A DNA stretch of 64,000 bases from Ilyomonas sp965277535 (GTDB lineage: Bacteria > Bacteroidota > Bacteroidia > Chitinophagales > Chitinophagaceae), in assembly GCA_965277535.1 (NCBI GenBank), contig OZ255825.1, forward strand, positions 1,178,001 through 1,242,000. The letters run 5' to 3'. This document shows, one piece after another, positions 25,597-33,914 of this stretch (position 1 is its first letter; the number at the start of each line of letters is the position of its first letter). The notes below the pieces were generated by a model. That model made no database searches and was not told the origin of the DNA. It worked only from the letters and a program-made list of their open reading frames with translations. Both the position numbers and the translations under genes were made by a program.

Positions 25597-27627
25597 CTAT
25601 TTTACCACATACGTTTTCTTTCCAACGCCAATGCCGGTAAGCGTTAGCGACTTCCATTGTGATGGCAGTTTTGTTTTTAACTGAATAATTCCGGCAGGTG
25701 TAATTTCCAGTCCACCAAAGCCGTTCAGCATTGCTTGTATCATACCGCCTGCACCCGTAGAGAAGTAAGGATTGTTGCCGGTTGCCGTTTCAGCAATCAC
25801 ACCAAATGGCGGACGCTGATTGGGTTCGAAGCCAATTTTGAAAGCCCTGTAAGCACTGTCGGGCAAACCCAATCTTGAATACAAAATAGAGAAAATAGCA
25901 TGTGTCATTGCAGGGCCTTCACCCACGCGCGGTTCGTAATAATCCAAGTCGCGTTTAATGGCAGTTGCGCCGCTTACTTCATGCAACGGATAAGCCAGCA
26001 AGTTCACATCCGCCTGTTTTATTTTTTCGCCGTTATAACTTTCATATTCTTTGGTTACTCCATCCCCAAATTTTAAAATCGGGATGTTGTTATAAACGTT
26101 CATCCAATCGGCATCAGGCGTTATTCCCAACAGTTTTGCAGCATCGGTTGCATACTTCAAATTGGCTCTGGCGGCAGCGTTGGTAAACGCATTGTTGTCA
26201 ACATTCTCCGCCCATTCATCAGCTGCTACAACATTCTTTATATCGTAATGCCTGGGGCCATTTCTTTCAACGCGACTTGCCCAGAAATCAGCCGTTTCTT
26301 TTAATAACGGATAGCCCCTTTCGCGAAGCCAGATTTTATCTCCTGTAACAGAATAATAGTTCCAGGCAGCAATGGCAATGTCAGCAGAGATATGATGTTC
26401 AAAAGGTCCGCTCAATGCCCAAACAGGTGTTTCTTCGTTGCCGCTGGCTGCGCTTTCCCAAGGAAACATAGCACCTTTATAACCATGCGAAAACGCATTG
26501 TGCTTTGCCGCTTCTAATCTTTGATAACGATATTCCAACAACGATTTTGCAATATCGGGCTGCAACAACAATAGCGATGGATACATCCACAATTCGGTAT
26601 CCCAAAACGCATGTCCGTTATAACCCAAACCGCTCAATCCCATTGGCGACAAGCTATACGCAGTACCGCTCCTGGCAAACGAATACAAATGATAAATCAT
26701 GCTGTGTACCTGGCGTTGTGTAGCATCATCACCATCAATAATAATGTCGCTTTTCCAAAGAGAATCCCATGCTCTGTTATGAAATTGAAGCAATCGTTTT
26801 GTGCCTTCCAAAGTGGCAAAAATGGTTAAGCGTTCGGCTTCATTCAACGGATCATCGTCATGCGCAGAAGTAATGGCAGAACCCACCACCGCGAAGTGAT
26901 ACGTTTCGCCCGCTTTTAAGTTCTTTTTAAATTTCAAAAGGTGCATGTTGTTGTCCCACATTTCATGAATCACAGATGGCTCGCTGCCATGTGGCTCATC
27001 AAACAAAAAACTATTGGAAGCCGCCATCAACAGCTTGCCGGTAGGGCTTTTTGCGGTTGATGTTAGCAACGAAATGGTTACATGCGGGCGGTCAATCTGG
27101 TTAAAATAATTCTCTACATCTTTCAGCATATCAGGTGCTTCCATCACCGATGCGGGCACAATCTGAATGTTTGTTTTTGCCTGAATAGTTACATCAACCA
27201 AAGCCGTATAAGGCAGGTGCCGCAATGAATAATAGGTATAAGAAATAGTGGCTTTATCGCCGTAATCAAATGTTGTGGTAAGATTCGCATGTTTCATATC
27301 CAGCGTTTGCTGAACGTTTTGCACTTGCTTAAAACTTTCAATGCGCTGGCCGTCAACATCGAGGTACATATTCAGGAAATTGAAAGTTTTCAATATGTTG
27401 CTCACCCTGCCTCTGCCATACAAATCAAACGCTCCGTTCAGCACTACATCTTTTACTTTGAAAGGATCAGGCGATGACACTATGCCGATCATACCATTGG
27501 CAACGGTTTCGCCAAAATAAGCCGAAGGATTGATGTTGGTAGCTTTGATTGTCCAAGCATCTTGTGCGATGACAGAAGTAAGATGACAGATGACAGAAAT
27601 GAGGAGTAAAACCACGCGTTTGTTCAT
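25597..27627 (-). CDS. Glycoside hydrolase family 65 enzyme, secreted
   Basis: The 676-residue protein has a signal peptide (VVLLLISVICHLTSVIAQ). An N-terminal beta-sandwich (about 30-270) is followed by an (alpha/alpha)6 barrel with GYNGHAFWDTELWMYPSLLL, PWESAASGNEETP and the catalytic-acid region AADEWAENVDNNAFTN, where the Glu after Asp in DEWAE matches the GH65 general acid. A small C-terminal strand domain ends at KKTYVVK. GH65 includes hydrolases (acid trehalase, glucosyl-galactosyl-hydroxylysine glucosidase) and phosphorylases; export favours a hydrolase of alpha-glucosides. The signal-peptide codons are formed by a GATGACAGA-type repeat. No Sus genes adjoin it. Confidence 0.88.
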   Translation of the reverse strand: MNKRVVLLLISVICHLTSVIAQDAWTIKATNINPSAYFGETVANGMIGIVSSPDPFKVKDVVLNGAFDLYGRGRVSNILKTFNFLNMYLDVDGQRIESFKQVQNVQQTLDMKHANLTTTFDYGDKATISYTYYSLRHLPYTALVDVTIQAKTNIQIVPASVMEAPDMLKDVENYFNQIDRPHVTISLLTSTAKSPTGKLLMAASNSFLFDEPHGSEPSVIHEMWDNNMHLLKFKKNLKAGETYHFAVVGSAITSAHDDDPLNEAERLTIFATLEGTKRLLQFHNRAWDSLWKSDIIIDGDDATQRQVHSMIYHLYSFARSGTAYSLSPMGLSGLGYNGHAFWDTELWMYPSLLLLQPDIAKSLLEYRYQRLEAAKHNAFSHGYKGAMFPWESAASGNEETPVWALSGPFEHHISADIAIAAWNYYSVTGDKIWLRERGYPLLKETADFWASRVERNGPRHYDIKNVVAADEWAENVDNNAFTNAAARANLKYATDAAKLLGITPDADWMNVYNNIPILKFGDGVTKEYESYNGEKIKQADVNLLAYPLHEVSGATAIKRDLDYYEPRVGEGPAMTHAIFSILYSRLGLPDSAYRAFKIGFEPNQRPPFGVIAETATGNNPYFSTGAGGMIQAMLNGFGGLEITPAGIIQLKTKLPSQWKSLTLTGIGVGKKTYVVK
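27568..27600. repeat. GATGACAGA repeat inside GH65 signal-peptide codons
   Basis: Three near-copies of GATGACAGA lie in tandem in the coding sequence for the signal peptide (minus-strand codons for ISVICHLTSVIA). The same repeat occurs in the tRNA spacer at 31416-31446. Confidence 0.7.
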
Positions 27628-27661
27628 ATTGCAATGCTGTTAGGTTGTAAATATAAATGGA

Positions 27662-27690
27662 GAAGTCGGAAAGTCGGAAAGTCGAAAAGA
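27662..27690. repeat. Short tandem repeat of GAAAGTCG
   Basis: An 8-bp unit GAAAGTCG is repeated about three times just upstream of the GH65 start, with imperfect ends. A GCAAAAACAAA word follows at 27735-27745. Confidence 0.65.
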
Positions 27691-27806
27691 GGCAATTGCA
27701 TTTCAATTGATTCAGCTTCAACAAAAAAAATATGGCAAAAACAAACTTCAACTTGTTTTTATAAAAATATTCAATCTTACATTTTCAATATTCAATTCCA
27801 TTCCTT

Positions 27807-27837
27807 TACCTTCGCGCCCTAAAATTTACCTAAGGGG
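27807..27837 (+). promoter_or_regulatory. rpsU promoter box TACCTTCG and SD-like TAAGGGG
   Basis: TACCTTCG at 27807-27814 is a TAnnTTCG -7 box. The roughly 30-nt leader then contains TAAGGGG at 27831-27837, able to pair with the 16S rRNA tail, 12 nt before the ATG. SD-like sequences are otherwise hardly seen in this window. Confidence 0.55.
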
Positions 27838-27849
27838 TATATAAATACT

Positions 27850-28047
27850 ATGCTGATAATTGATTCAAAAGATTGCGAAAACATTGACAAAGCGCTGAAA
27901 AAGTACAAGAAGAAATTTGAAAAAAGCAAAGCGCTGTTGCAGTTAAGAGAGCGTCAAAGCTTTACGAAGCCTTCAGTAAAACGCCGTACCGAAGTGCTGA
28001 AAGCAATTTACAAGCAAAACCTGGCGAGTGGCAAAATAGAGAAATAA
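27850..28047 (+). CDS. rpsU: 30S ribosomal protein bS21
   Basis: The 65-residue basic protein (MLIIDSKDCENIDKALKKYK, then FEKSKALLQLRERQSF and KPSVKRRTEVLKAIYKQ) is bS21 in length and sequence. It binds the 30S platform next to the 3' end of 16S rRNA. In Bacteroidia, bS21 with bS18 and bS6 helps hide the anti-Shine-Dalgarno sequence, and rpsU is reported to keep a Shine-Dalgarno and to be self-regulated. The TAAGGGG in its leader agrees with that. An 11-bp terminator hairpin follows and abuts the recombinase gene. It opens a translation gene block. Confidence 0.96.
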   Translation: MLIIDSKDCENIDKALKKYKKKFEKSKALLQLRERQSFTKPSVKRRTEVLKAIYKQNLASGKIEK

Positions 28048-28069
28048 TTTTTTAGAATAGCCGTTGTAC

Positions 28070-28105
28070 AATAGTCGTAAGGCAGTAGCTTTACGACTAT
28101 TTTTT
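28070..28105 (+). terminator. Terminator of rpsU abutting the xer start codon
   Basis: A perfect 11-bp stem (28070-28080 with 28091-28101), loop of 10 nt, runs into a T-tract ending at 28105. The next base starts the ATG of the recombinase gene, so read-through would be needed for co-transcription. Confidence 0.8.
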
Positions 28106-29005
28106 ATGCCCACACCACACAATGCAGAAGCGCAACGCTTTTTGCAGTTTCTTCAATTTGAAAAAAAGTATTCGGCTTATACGCTTGCTTCGTACAGCAC
28201 CGATTTAGCGCAGTTTTTTGATTATTTAGAAAGAGAATTTGACGCTCCTTTGCCTTCCGAAATTACAGCGGCTTTGGTACGTTCATGGCTTGCCAATATC
28301 AAAAGTGAAGAAGGCTTAACCAACAAAAGTATCAACCGGAAAATCTCTGCCTTACAATCTTTTTTTAAATACCTGCTTAAGCAAGGTATCATTGCACAAT
28401 CGCCAATGCAGAGCATTGTTTCGCCCAAAATAAGCAAGCGCTTGCCACAGTTTGTTGATGAAAAAGACATGCAAAAACTGTTTGAACAAATCGAATTTCC
28501 TGATGACCACAACGGGAGAACTGAACGTTTGGTTTTGCTCCTTTTTTATACCACTGGCATGAGGTTAAGCGAATTGATCAACTTAAAAGAAAGCAGCGTT
28601 GACTGGGGTTATGGCCAGATAAAAGTGCTGGGCAAAGGGGCCAAGGAACGCATCATTCCTGTATCGAACGAATTACTCAATTCCATTAAAAATTACATTG
28701 CACAAAAACCTGTTGCTAATGTAGGCACTGATGCCATTTTTACCAACAGCAAAGGCAAACCTTTGTACCCTAAAATGGTTTATAATTTTGTAAAAAAGTA
28801 TTTAGGAGCAACTACCAGTATCGAAAAGAAAAGCCCGCACATTTTGCGACACACATTTGCTACGCATTTGATGAACCGGGGCGCGGAACTCAATTCTGTA
28901 AAAGAATTATTAGGTCATTCCAGTTTGGCTTCTACGCAGGTTTACACGCATCTCACCATCGAAAAATTAAAAGAAGTATATAAGCAGGCGCATCCAAAAG
29001 CGTAA
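28106..29005 (+). CDS. xerC: XerC/XerD-type tyrosine recombinase
   Basis: The 299-residue protein (from MPTPHNAEAQRFLQFLQFE) has an N-terminal SAM-like core-binding domain (about 1-95). The tyrosine recombinase catalytic domain follows: Arg in TTGMRLSELINL, Lys in VLGKGAKERIIP, HxxR in PHILRHTFATHL, His in LLGHSSLAST and the nucleophile Tyr in TQVYTHLT. Length and lack of extra domains fit the housekeeping XerC/XerD enzymes that resolve chromosome dimers at dif, and the position after rpsU is usual for Bacteroidota. C or D cannot be separated with certainty. The start touches a terminator T-tract, and an ATG at 28064 is an alternative. Confidence 0.9.
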   Translation: MPTPHNAEAQRFLQFLQFEKKYSAYTLASYSTDLAQFFDYLEREFDAPLPSEITAALVRSWLANIKSEEGLTNKSINRKISALQSFFKYLLKQGIIAQSPMQSIVSPKISKRLPQFVDEKDMQKLFEQIEFPDDHNGRTERLVLLLFYTTGMRLSELINLKESSVDWGYGQIKVLGKGAKERIIPVSNELLNSIKNYIAQKPVANVGTDAIFTNSKGKPLYPKMVYNFVKKYLGATTSIEKKSPHILRHTFATHLMNRGAELNSVKELLGHSSLASTQVYTHLTIEKLKEVYKQAHPKA

Positions 29006-29187
29006 CCCTTTATTGAAAATTTGTGTGTTGCCATGCTTTAAAACTTTTTTTATGCACACAGGATGAAAAAGAGATTAAAATTTGGTTTTGCCCCTTTTTT
29101 ATGCAAAGCATTTGCTAACTTGTCCTTCATAAACCATATCATCATTCCAAATTTCTTCCTATTTTCTCACAATAAAAATCAATTATC

Positions 29188-29490
29188 ATGAATGTAAATT
29201 GCCAGTCGGTTCACTTCAATGCCGATTCCAAACTGTTGAGTTATGTTACTGCCAAAACTCAAAAGTTAGAAAACTTTCACGACCGGATTATTAAGGTGGA
29301 TGTTTTTCTAAAATTAGACAATTTGGTACATAATTTAAAAGATAAGATTGTGGAGATTCGGGTGCATGTGCCACGTCAAAAATTGTTTGTGAAAGCTTCC
29401 TCAAAGTCGTTTGAAGAATCATTCGACAGCGCTTTATATTCGGTCATCAACCAGATCAAAAGAAAAAAAGAAAAATTAGCTTCCGCTTAA
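29188..29490 (+). CDS. hpf: Ribosome hibernation promoting factor (HPF/RaiA family, short form)
   Basis: The 100-residue protein has the beta-alpha-beta-beta-beta-alpha fold pattern of HPF/YfiA. It opens with VNCQSVHFNADSKLLSYVTA, has the strand IIKVDVFLKL and the helix SFEESFDSALYSVINQIKRK. It binds in the 30S decoding region and stabilises inactive ribosomes in stationary phase. It is the short type, without the long-HPF dimerisation domain. The 180-bp gap before it (29006-29187) contains a GCAAAACCAAA-type word at 29081-29091 and nothing else recognisable. A terminator hairpin follows. Confidence 0.93.
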   Translation: MNVNCQSVHFNADSKLLSYVTAKTQKLENFHDRIIKVDVFLKLDNLVHNLKDKIVEIRVHVPRQKLFVKASSKSFEESFDSALYSVINQIKRKKEKLASA

Positions 29491-29498
29491 ATTAATAC

Positions 29499-29525
29499 AA
29501 GCCTCGTTATAACGGGGCTTTTTTG
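29499..29525 (+). terminator. Terminator after hpf
   Basis: The arms AAGCCTCGTT (29499-29508) and AACGGGGCTT (29511-29520) pair with one G-T wobble, and T6 follows the hairpin. Confidence 0.75.
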
Positions 29526-29551
29526 TTTTATGCAAAAAACTTGCTCTCCAA

Positions 29552-29559
29552 TATCTTTG
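29552..29559 (+). promoter_or_regulatory. -7 promoter box TATCTTTG, probably leaderless
   Basis: TATCTTTG lies 7 nt before the ATG at 29567, so transcription should begin at or next to the start codon. Confidence 0.55.
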
Positions 29560-29566
29560 ACGATGT

Positions 29567-30946
29567 ATGAACGCCAAACACGTTGCTTATTTATTGATGG
29601 CTTTTGCTTTGTTCGTTTTTTTGTACCCACCGGCGCAACTTTATTTTTTAAGCGATGACTGGGACAGTCTCCTCTTTTCATTGCAACCTGCGCGTATTTT
29701 ACATTCCTATCGTCCTCTTTCCGATGCCGTTTTATATCTTGATTATTCAATGTGGAAATTGAATGCAACCGGCTTTCACATAACTAATTTTGTACTCCAT
29801 TTTTCTTCAGTTTTGTGCGTATATTCTCTTGCCAAAGATATCTTTCATTTGCGTTATGATGATACGCTGTCAGGCAGGCTGGCATTGCTTTCCGGCATTT
29901 TATTTCTATTCTATCCTTTTCATAGCGAAGCCATATTTTGGATTGTTGGCAGAGGCGCAATGTTGTGTACACTTTTCTCTTTGCTAAGTATTCTTTTTTT
30001 TATAAGAAAAGATACAACCGTTTGGATGTATCCACTTTCATTGTTTTGCTTTCTCCTTGCGCTGTTGAGCTATGAAGAAGCATGGATATTGCCATTGATC
30101 ATCGTTGTTTTAATTTGGGCAAAACCAAACAAAAACAAACGAACTTCTTACTATTATGCAGCCGGCTTCCTATTTGTTTTTGTGCTTTATTTTGGGGCAA
30201 GATATTTCTTTACCAACGATCTTATTGGTACGCCTTATGGTTCGGCACGAATGATTGATTTTGATCTTTTCCGCTGGTGCAAAAATGCGGGTGCGCTCAT
30301 TGCGCGATCTGTTGTAGCGCCTATGCAATCTTCTCTAATTTTTGTGCTTGCGGTTGCATTTGTTTTTGCAGCAATTGTTTCACTGCTTTTTTTGTTTCGT
30401 AAAAAACTAAATGCGGTTATTGTTGTTAGCGGCATTTGTTTTTCAGTATCGTTACTTCCGGTCATTCCTCTTGGCATTGACACGCACGATACGGAATCAG
30501 AACGGTTCTTATATTTTCCCTCTTTGTTTTTAGCCATATTTTTTACACAGCTTATTGCCTTTGTTTTTGAGAGAAAATTATGGCTTGCCTATCTTCTTGT
30601 GATTATGGAAATTATTATTTTAAGATTGAGCTATGGCAATTTTAGCAGAAGCAGTAAAGTAAGCGAAGCAACCATTTCAGCCTTGTATCAAACGGGCAGT
30701 GCCGATACTATTTTTTGCACCCATCTTCCTGATGAGTATAAAGGCGCATTTATTTTTCGCAACGGTTTTGAAGGTGCGGTCAAGCTTATTAAAAAAGATT
30801 CTGTGCATAGTGTTGTCATTTTGTCGAGGGACGAGCTATTTCATCCTTCTAAAAATTACAATACAGAATTTATTCAGCCGTCAATAAATCGAAAACATAA
30901 TTTACAAATAGAATGGAAAGAAGATAAAGTTATTTTGAAAAGGTAA
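29567..30946 (+). CDS. Multi-pass membrane protein, GT-C glycosyltransferase-like
   Basis: The 459-residue protein has about ten transmembrane helices (5-390) and a short soluble C-terminal tail. The first loop holds FLSDDWDSLLF, an Asp pair in the position of the acidic motif in GT-C enzymes that use polyprenyl-phosphate sugars. A later segment, ATGFHITNFVLHFSSVLCVY, resembles the PMT/TMTC type. Function in protein or lipid glycosylation is inferred from this architecture only. It lies between hpf and the tRNA cluster, where many Bacteroidota have no gene, and appears to have its own leaderless promoter. Confidence 0.65.
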   Translation: MNAKHVAYLLMAFALFVFLYPPAQLYFLSDDWDSLLFSLQPARILHSYRPLSDAVLYLDYSMWKLNATGFHITNFVLHFSSVLCVYSLAKDIFHLRYDDTLSGRLALLSGILFLFYPFHSEAIFWIVGRGAMLCTLFSLLSILFFIRKDTTVWMYPLSLFCFLLALLSYEEAWILPLIIVVLIWAKPNKNKRTSYYYAAGFLFVFVLYFGARYFFTNDLIGTPYGSARMIDFDLFRWCKNAGALIARSVVAPMQSSLIFVLAVAFVFAAIVSLLFLFRKKLNAVIVVSGICFSVSLLPVIPLGIDTHDTESERFLYFPSLFLAIFFTQLIAFVFERKLWLAYLLVIMEIIILRLSYGNFSRSSKVSEATISALYQTGSADTIFCTHLPDEYKGAFIFRNGFEGAVKLIKKDSVHSVVILSRDELFHPSKNYNTEFIQPSINRKHNLQIEWKEDKVILKR

Positions 30947-30999
30947 GTTGGTGCTAACAGATTCTTTTTGTGAAAACCTCAGAAAAAAGAGCACAATAT

Positions 31000-31029
31000 T
31001 TTGCCAAATAAAGTTTTCCTCTACCTTTG
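31000..31029 (+). promoter_or_regulatory. Promoter of the tRNA cluster (TTTG-N18-TACCTTTG)
   Basis: TTTG at 31000-31003 and TACCTTTG at 31022-31029 give the full Bacteroidota -33/-7 pair with 18-nt spacing. The first tRNA begins 32 nt downstream. Confidence 0.7.
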
Positions 31030-31060
31030 CAATCCCGAAAAAACGGGTAGTTCTTTGTTT

Positions 31061-31133
31061 GCCACTTTAGCTCAGCTGGTAGAGCAACTGATTTGTAATC
31101 AGTAGGTCGTTGGTTCGATTCCGACAAGTGGCT
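31061..31133 (+). tRNA. tRNA-Thr (TGT)
   Basis: The cloverleaf is complete. Acceptor GCCACTT pairs with AAGTGGC, the anticodon arm is ACTGA-TTTGTAA-TCAGT, and the T-loop is GGTTCGATTCC. The anticodon is TGT. CCA is not encoded. Confidence 0.97.
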
Positions 31134-31177
31134 CGTTAAAACTTTTAGCTCACAGCTTTTAGCTAAGAGCTTTTTTA

Positions 31178-31260
<83 letters not shown>

Positions 31261-31333
31261 CAGTTATTGTTGATGAAATATGATTATTTGTTAATCATGA
31301 AAGGAAGCGAATCATCTTCAATTAACAGCAAAC

Positions 31334-31406
31334 GCGGAAGTAGCTCAACTGGTAGAGCGATAGCCTTCCAAGCTATAGGTTGCGGGTTCGATTCTCGTCT
31401 TCCGCT
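31334..31406 (+). tRNA. tRNA-Gly (TCC)
   Basis: Acceptor GCGGAAG pairs with CTTCCGC. The anticodon arm is ATAGC-CTTCCAA-GCTAT, giving TCC. Confidence 0.97.
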
Positions 31407-31415
31407 CTTTTTTAA

Positions 31416-31493
31416 GATGACAAAAGACAGATGACAGATGACAGATAGTTTCTTCTGTCAACTTACAACGGTCAACTATCATCTGTTTGACAA
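31416..31493. repeat. GACAGAT repeat and inverted partner in tRNA spacer
   Basis: The spacer between tRNA-Gly and tRNA-Thr(GGT) holds GATGACAGA-type tandem units (31416-31446). Partly complementary words follow (TTCTGTCAAC, CATCTGTTTGAC), forming an imperfect hairpin. The same unit is in the GH65 signal-peptide codons. Confidence 0.6.
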
Positions 31494-31565
<72 letters not shown>

Positions 31566-31725
31566 CTTTCGATTGTAAATTGATAATTTTTAATTGCATT
31601 ATTCCGGTACGGCTAATTAACCATTAACAATATTCAATTACCAATAATTTAAAGTATTGTTTGCAAGCAATTCTGTTACTTGCAGACCATTTTAATTGAT
31701 AAACACAACATAAAAAACCGATACA

Positions 31726-32913
31726 ATGTCTAAAGAGACCTTTAAGAGGGAAAAACCTCACGTAAATGTTGGAACCATTGGTCACGTAGACCACGGTAAA
31801 ACAACATTAACAGCCGCCATCACCACTATTCTTGCAAGCAAGGGTATGGCTCAGGCTAGAAAGTATGATGAAATTGATGCTGCACCTGAAGAAAAGGAAC
31901 GTGGTATTACCATCAATACTGCACACGTAGAATATGAAACTGTAAATCGCCACTATGCGCACGTTGACTGCCCGGGTCATGCCGATTATGTGAAAAACAT
32001 GATTACCGGCGCTGCGCAAATGGATGGTGCCATACTTGTAGTAGCTGCTACTGATGGTCCGATGCCGCAAACACGCGAACACATTTTGCTGGCGCGCCAG
32101 GTAGGCGTTCCGCGCATGGTGGTTTTTATGAATAAAGTTGACCTTGTGGATGATCCTGAACTGATAGAACTGGTTGAAATGGAAATCCGCGAAATTCTTT
32201 CTAAAAATGGTTTTGATGGTGATAACACACCTATTATTCAGGGTTCTGCTACCGGTGCATTAGCTGGTGAGGCAAAATGGGTAAAAGCCGTTGAAGATTT
32301 GATGGATGCTGTGGATTCTTACATTCCGCTGCCTCCCCGCCCGATAGACCAACCATTCCTGATGAGTGTAGAAGACGTATTCTCTATCACGGGTCGTGGT
32401 ACAGTTGCAACAGGCCGTATCGAACGTGGTATTGTGAAAGTAGGTGAAGCGGTTGAAATTGTTGGATTGATTCCAACACCATTGAACTCAGTAGTAACCG
32501 GGGTAGAAATGTTCAAAAAATTATTGGACGAAGGTCAAGCGGGTGATAACGCAGGTTTGTTATTGCGTGGTATTGAAAAGAAAGACATCCGCCGCGGTAT
32601 GGTTATCGTAAAACCAAAATCTATCACACCGCACACCGAATTCAAATGTGAAGTATATGTATTGAGCAAAGAAGAAGGTGGCCGTCATACTCCTTTCTTC
32701 AATAAATACCGTCCTCAGTTCTACTTCCGTACAACCGACGTTACCGGTGAAGTTGAATTGCCGGCAGGAACAGAAATGGTAATGCCTGGTGATAACATCA
32801 GCTTGACCGTAAAACTGATTCAGCCGATTGCAATGGAAAAAGGTTTGAAATTCGCTATCCGCGAAGGTGGTCGTACAGTAGGTGCTGGTCAGGTAACTGA
32901 AATTCTGAAATAA
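31726..32913 (+). CDS. tuf: Elongation factor Tu
   Basis: The 395-residue protein is typical EF-Tu. It has the P-loop GHVDHGKTTLTAAI (19-32), switch I RGITINTAHVEYE, DCPGHADYVKNM, NKVD and the domain II/III motifs GRGTVATGRIERG and PGDNISLTVKLIQP. It delivers aminoacyl-tRNA to the ribosome. It lies between the Thr-Tyr-Gly-Thr tRNA genes and tRNA-Trp-secE-nusG, the standard Bacteroidota arrangement. The start is preceded by an A-rich stretch rather than an SD sequence. A 12-bp terminator follows. Confidence 0.99.
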   Translation: MSKETFKREKPHVNVGTIGHVDHGKTTLTAAITTILASKGMAQARKYDEIDAAPEEKERGITINTAHVEYETVNRHYAHVDCPGHADYVKNMITGAAQMDGAILVVAATDGPMPQTREHILLARQVGVPRMVVFMNKVDLVDDPELIELVEMEIREILSKNGFDGDNTPIIQGSATGALAGEAKWVKAVEDLMDAVDSYIPLPPRPIDQPFLMSVEDVFSITGRGTVATGRIERGIVKVGEAVEIVGLIPTPLNSVVTGVEMFKKLLDEGQAGDNAGLLLRGIEKKDIRRGMVIVKPKSITPHTEFKCEVYVLSKEEGGRHTPFFNKYRPQFYFRTTDVTGEVELPAGTEMVMPGDNISLTVKLIQPIAMEKGLKFAIREGGRTVGAGQVTEILK

Positions 32914-32937
32914 GAAAGAAGTTCTTATCTTTATACA

Positions 32938-32976
32938 ATCAGCTAATCAGCAAATGGTTGATTAGCTGATTTTCTT
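32938..32976 (+). terminator. Terminator between tuf and tRNA-Trp
   Basis: A perfect 12-bp stem (32938-32949 with 32959-32970) encloses a 9-nt loop and is followed by TTTTCTT. Confidence 0.8.
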
Positions 32977-32978
32977 AC

Positions 32979-33050
32979 ACGGGTATCGTACAACGGTTAG
33001 TATAGAGGTCTCCAAAACCTTCGATCTGGGTTCGAATCCTAGTACCCGTG
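32979..33050 (+). tRNA. tRNA-Trp (CCA)
   Basis: Acceptor ACGGGTA pairs with TACCCGT and the discriminator is G. The anticodon loop CTCCAAA gives CCA. It lies directly upstream of secE as in most Bacteroidota. Confidence 0.96.
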
Positions 33051-33094
33051 CAGCTATTGTAAATTGACTTATTGTTAATTGTTAATCAAACGAA

Positions 33095-33292
33095 GTGAAT
33101 AAAATCTCTCTTTATTTCAAAGAATCGTATCACGAACTGGTTGAGAAAGTAACCTGGCCCACATGGAATGAATTGCAACAATCAACCGTTATTGTTTTGG
33201 TTGCCACTATTTTAATAACTGCCGTTGTAGGATTGATGGACTTAGCAAGCGGTTGGCTGCTGAAGTTTATTTATTCTTTGTTTCAAAAGTAA
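33095..33292 (+). CDS. secE: Preprotein translocase subunit SecE
   Basis: The 65-residue protein has the conserved SecE amphipathic helix (ESYHELVEKVTWPTWNELQQ) and one transmembrane helix (STVIVLVATILITAVVGLMD), then a short tail. It is the essential clamp subunit of the SecYEG channel in the inner membrane. The start codon is GTG at 33095, since no ATG is available before the conserved residues. nusG starts 6 bp after the stop, so the two are co-transcribed. Confidence 0.95.
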   Translation: MNKISLYFKESYHELVEKVTWPTWNELQQSTVIVLVATILITAVVGLMDLASGWLLKFIYSLFQK

Positions 33293-33298
33293 AAGAAT

Positions 33299-33901
33299 AT
33301 GGAAGAAAATACGCTGCAAGATGCACAAGTGCAACCACAGGAAGCTGACACCAAGTGGTATGCCTTGCGTGTGGTAAGTGGCAAAGAAAGAAAAGTAAAA
33401 GAATATTTGGATAAGGACATTGCCCGCAATGGCTGGAGCAACATTGTAAAGCAGGTTTTTTTGCCTCAGGAAAAAGTATATAAAGTACTAAACGGTAAAA
33501 AGGTAATGCGCGAAAGAAACAACTACCCTGGGTACCTGTTTCTGGAAGTGGCGAGCGGAAAGTTGAATGATGATATGATTCAGTACATCAGCAACTTAAC
33601 CAACGTAATGCACTTCTTAACCGATGGCACGGGAAGCAAAGGCAATATCATTCCGCTTCGCAGAACTGAAGTAATCAGAATGCTTGGAAAAGTGGATGAA
33701 ATGAACGATCAGGGCGCAACGTTAAGTGAGCCTTTCATCATTGGAGAAACTATAAAAATCATTGAAGGACCGTTTAACGATTTCAATGGTGTGATTGAGG
33801 AAATTAATGATGAAAAAAAGAAGCTGAAGGTATCCGTAAAAATCTTTGGTCGCTCCACTCCTGTTGAATTGAATTATATGCAGGTTGAAAAAATCAATTG
33901 A
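33299..33901 (+). CDS. nusG: Transcription termination/antitermination factor NusG
   Basis: The 200-residue protein has the NGN domain (about 18-130; WYALRVVSGKERKVKEYL and NYPGYLFLEV) and a C-terminal KOW domain with EGPFNDFNGVIEEIND. It binds RNA polymerase and promotes processivity, and links to Rho or ribosomal S10. It is normally followed by rplK-rplA-rplJ-rplL-rpoB-rpoC. Here a 23-bp terminator comes 14 bp after the stop, and the next gene is an unrelated serine hydrolase on the opposite strand. Confidence 0.97.
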   Translation: MEENTLQDAQVQPQEADTKWYALRVVSGKERKVKEYLDKDIARNGWSNIVKQVFLPQEKVYKVLNGKKVMRERNNYPGYLFLEVASGKLNDDMIQYISNLTNVMHFLTDGTGSKGNIIPLRRTEVIRMLGKVDEMNDQGATLSEPFIIGETIKIIEGPFNDFNGVIEEINDEKKKLKVSVKIFGRSTPVELNYMQVEKIN

Positions 33902-33914
33902 ATACAAACTTTTG

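Noticed and set aside
31416..31493. Possible CRISPR-like direct repeats in the tRNA spacer
   Set aside because: The units are 7-9 bp, without spacers of constant length, and no cas genes are present.
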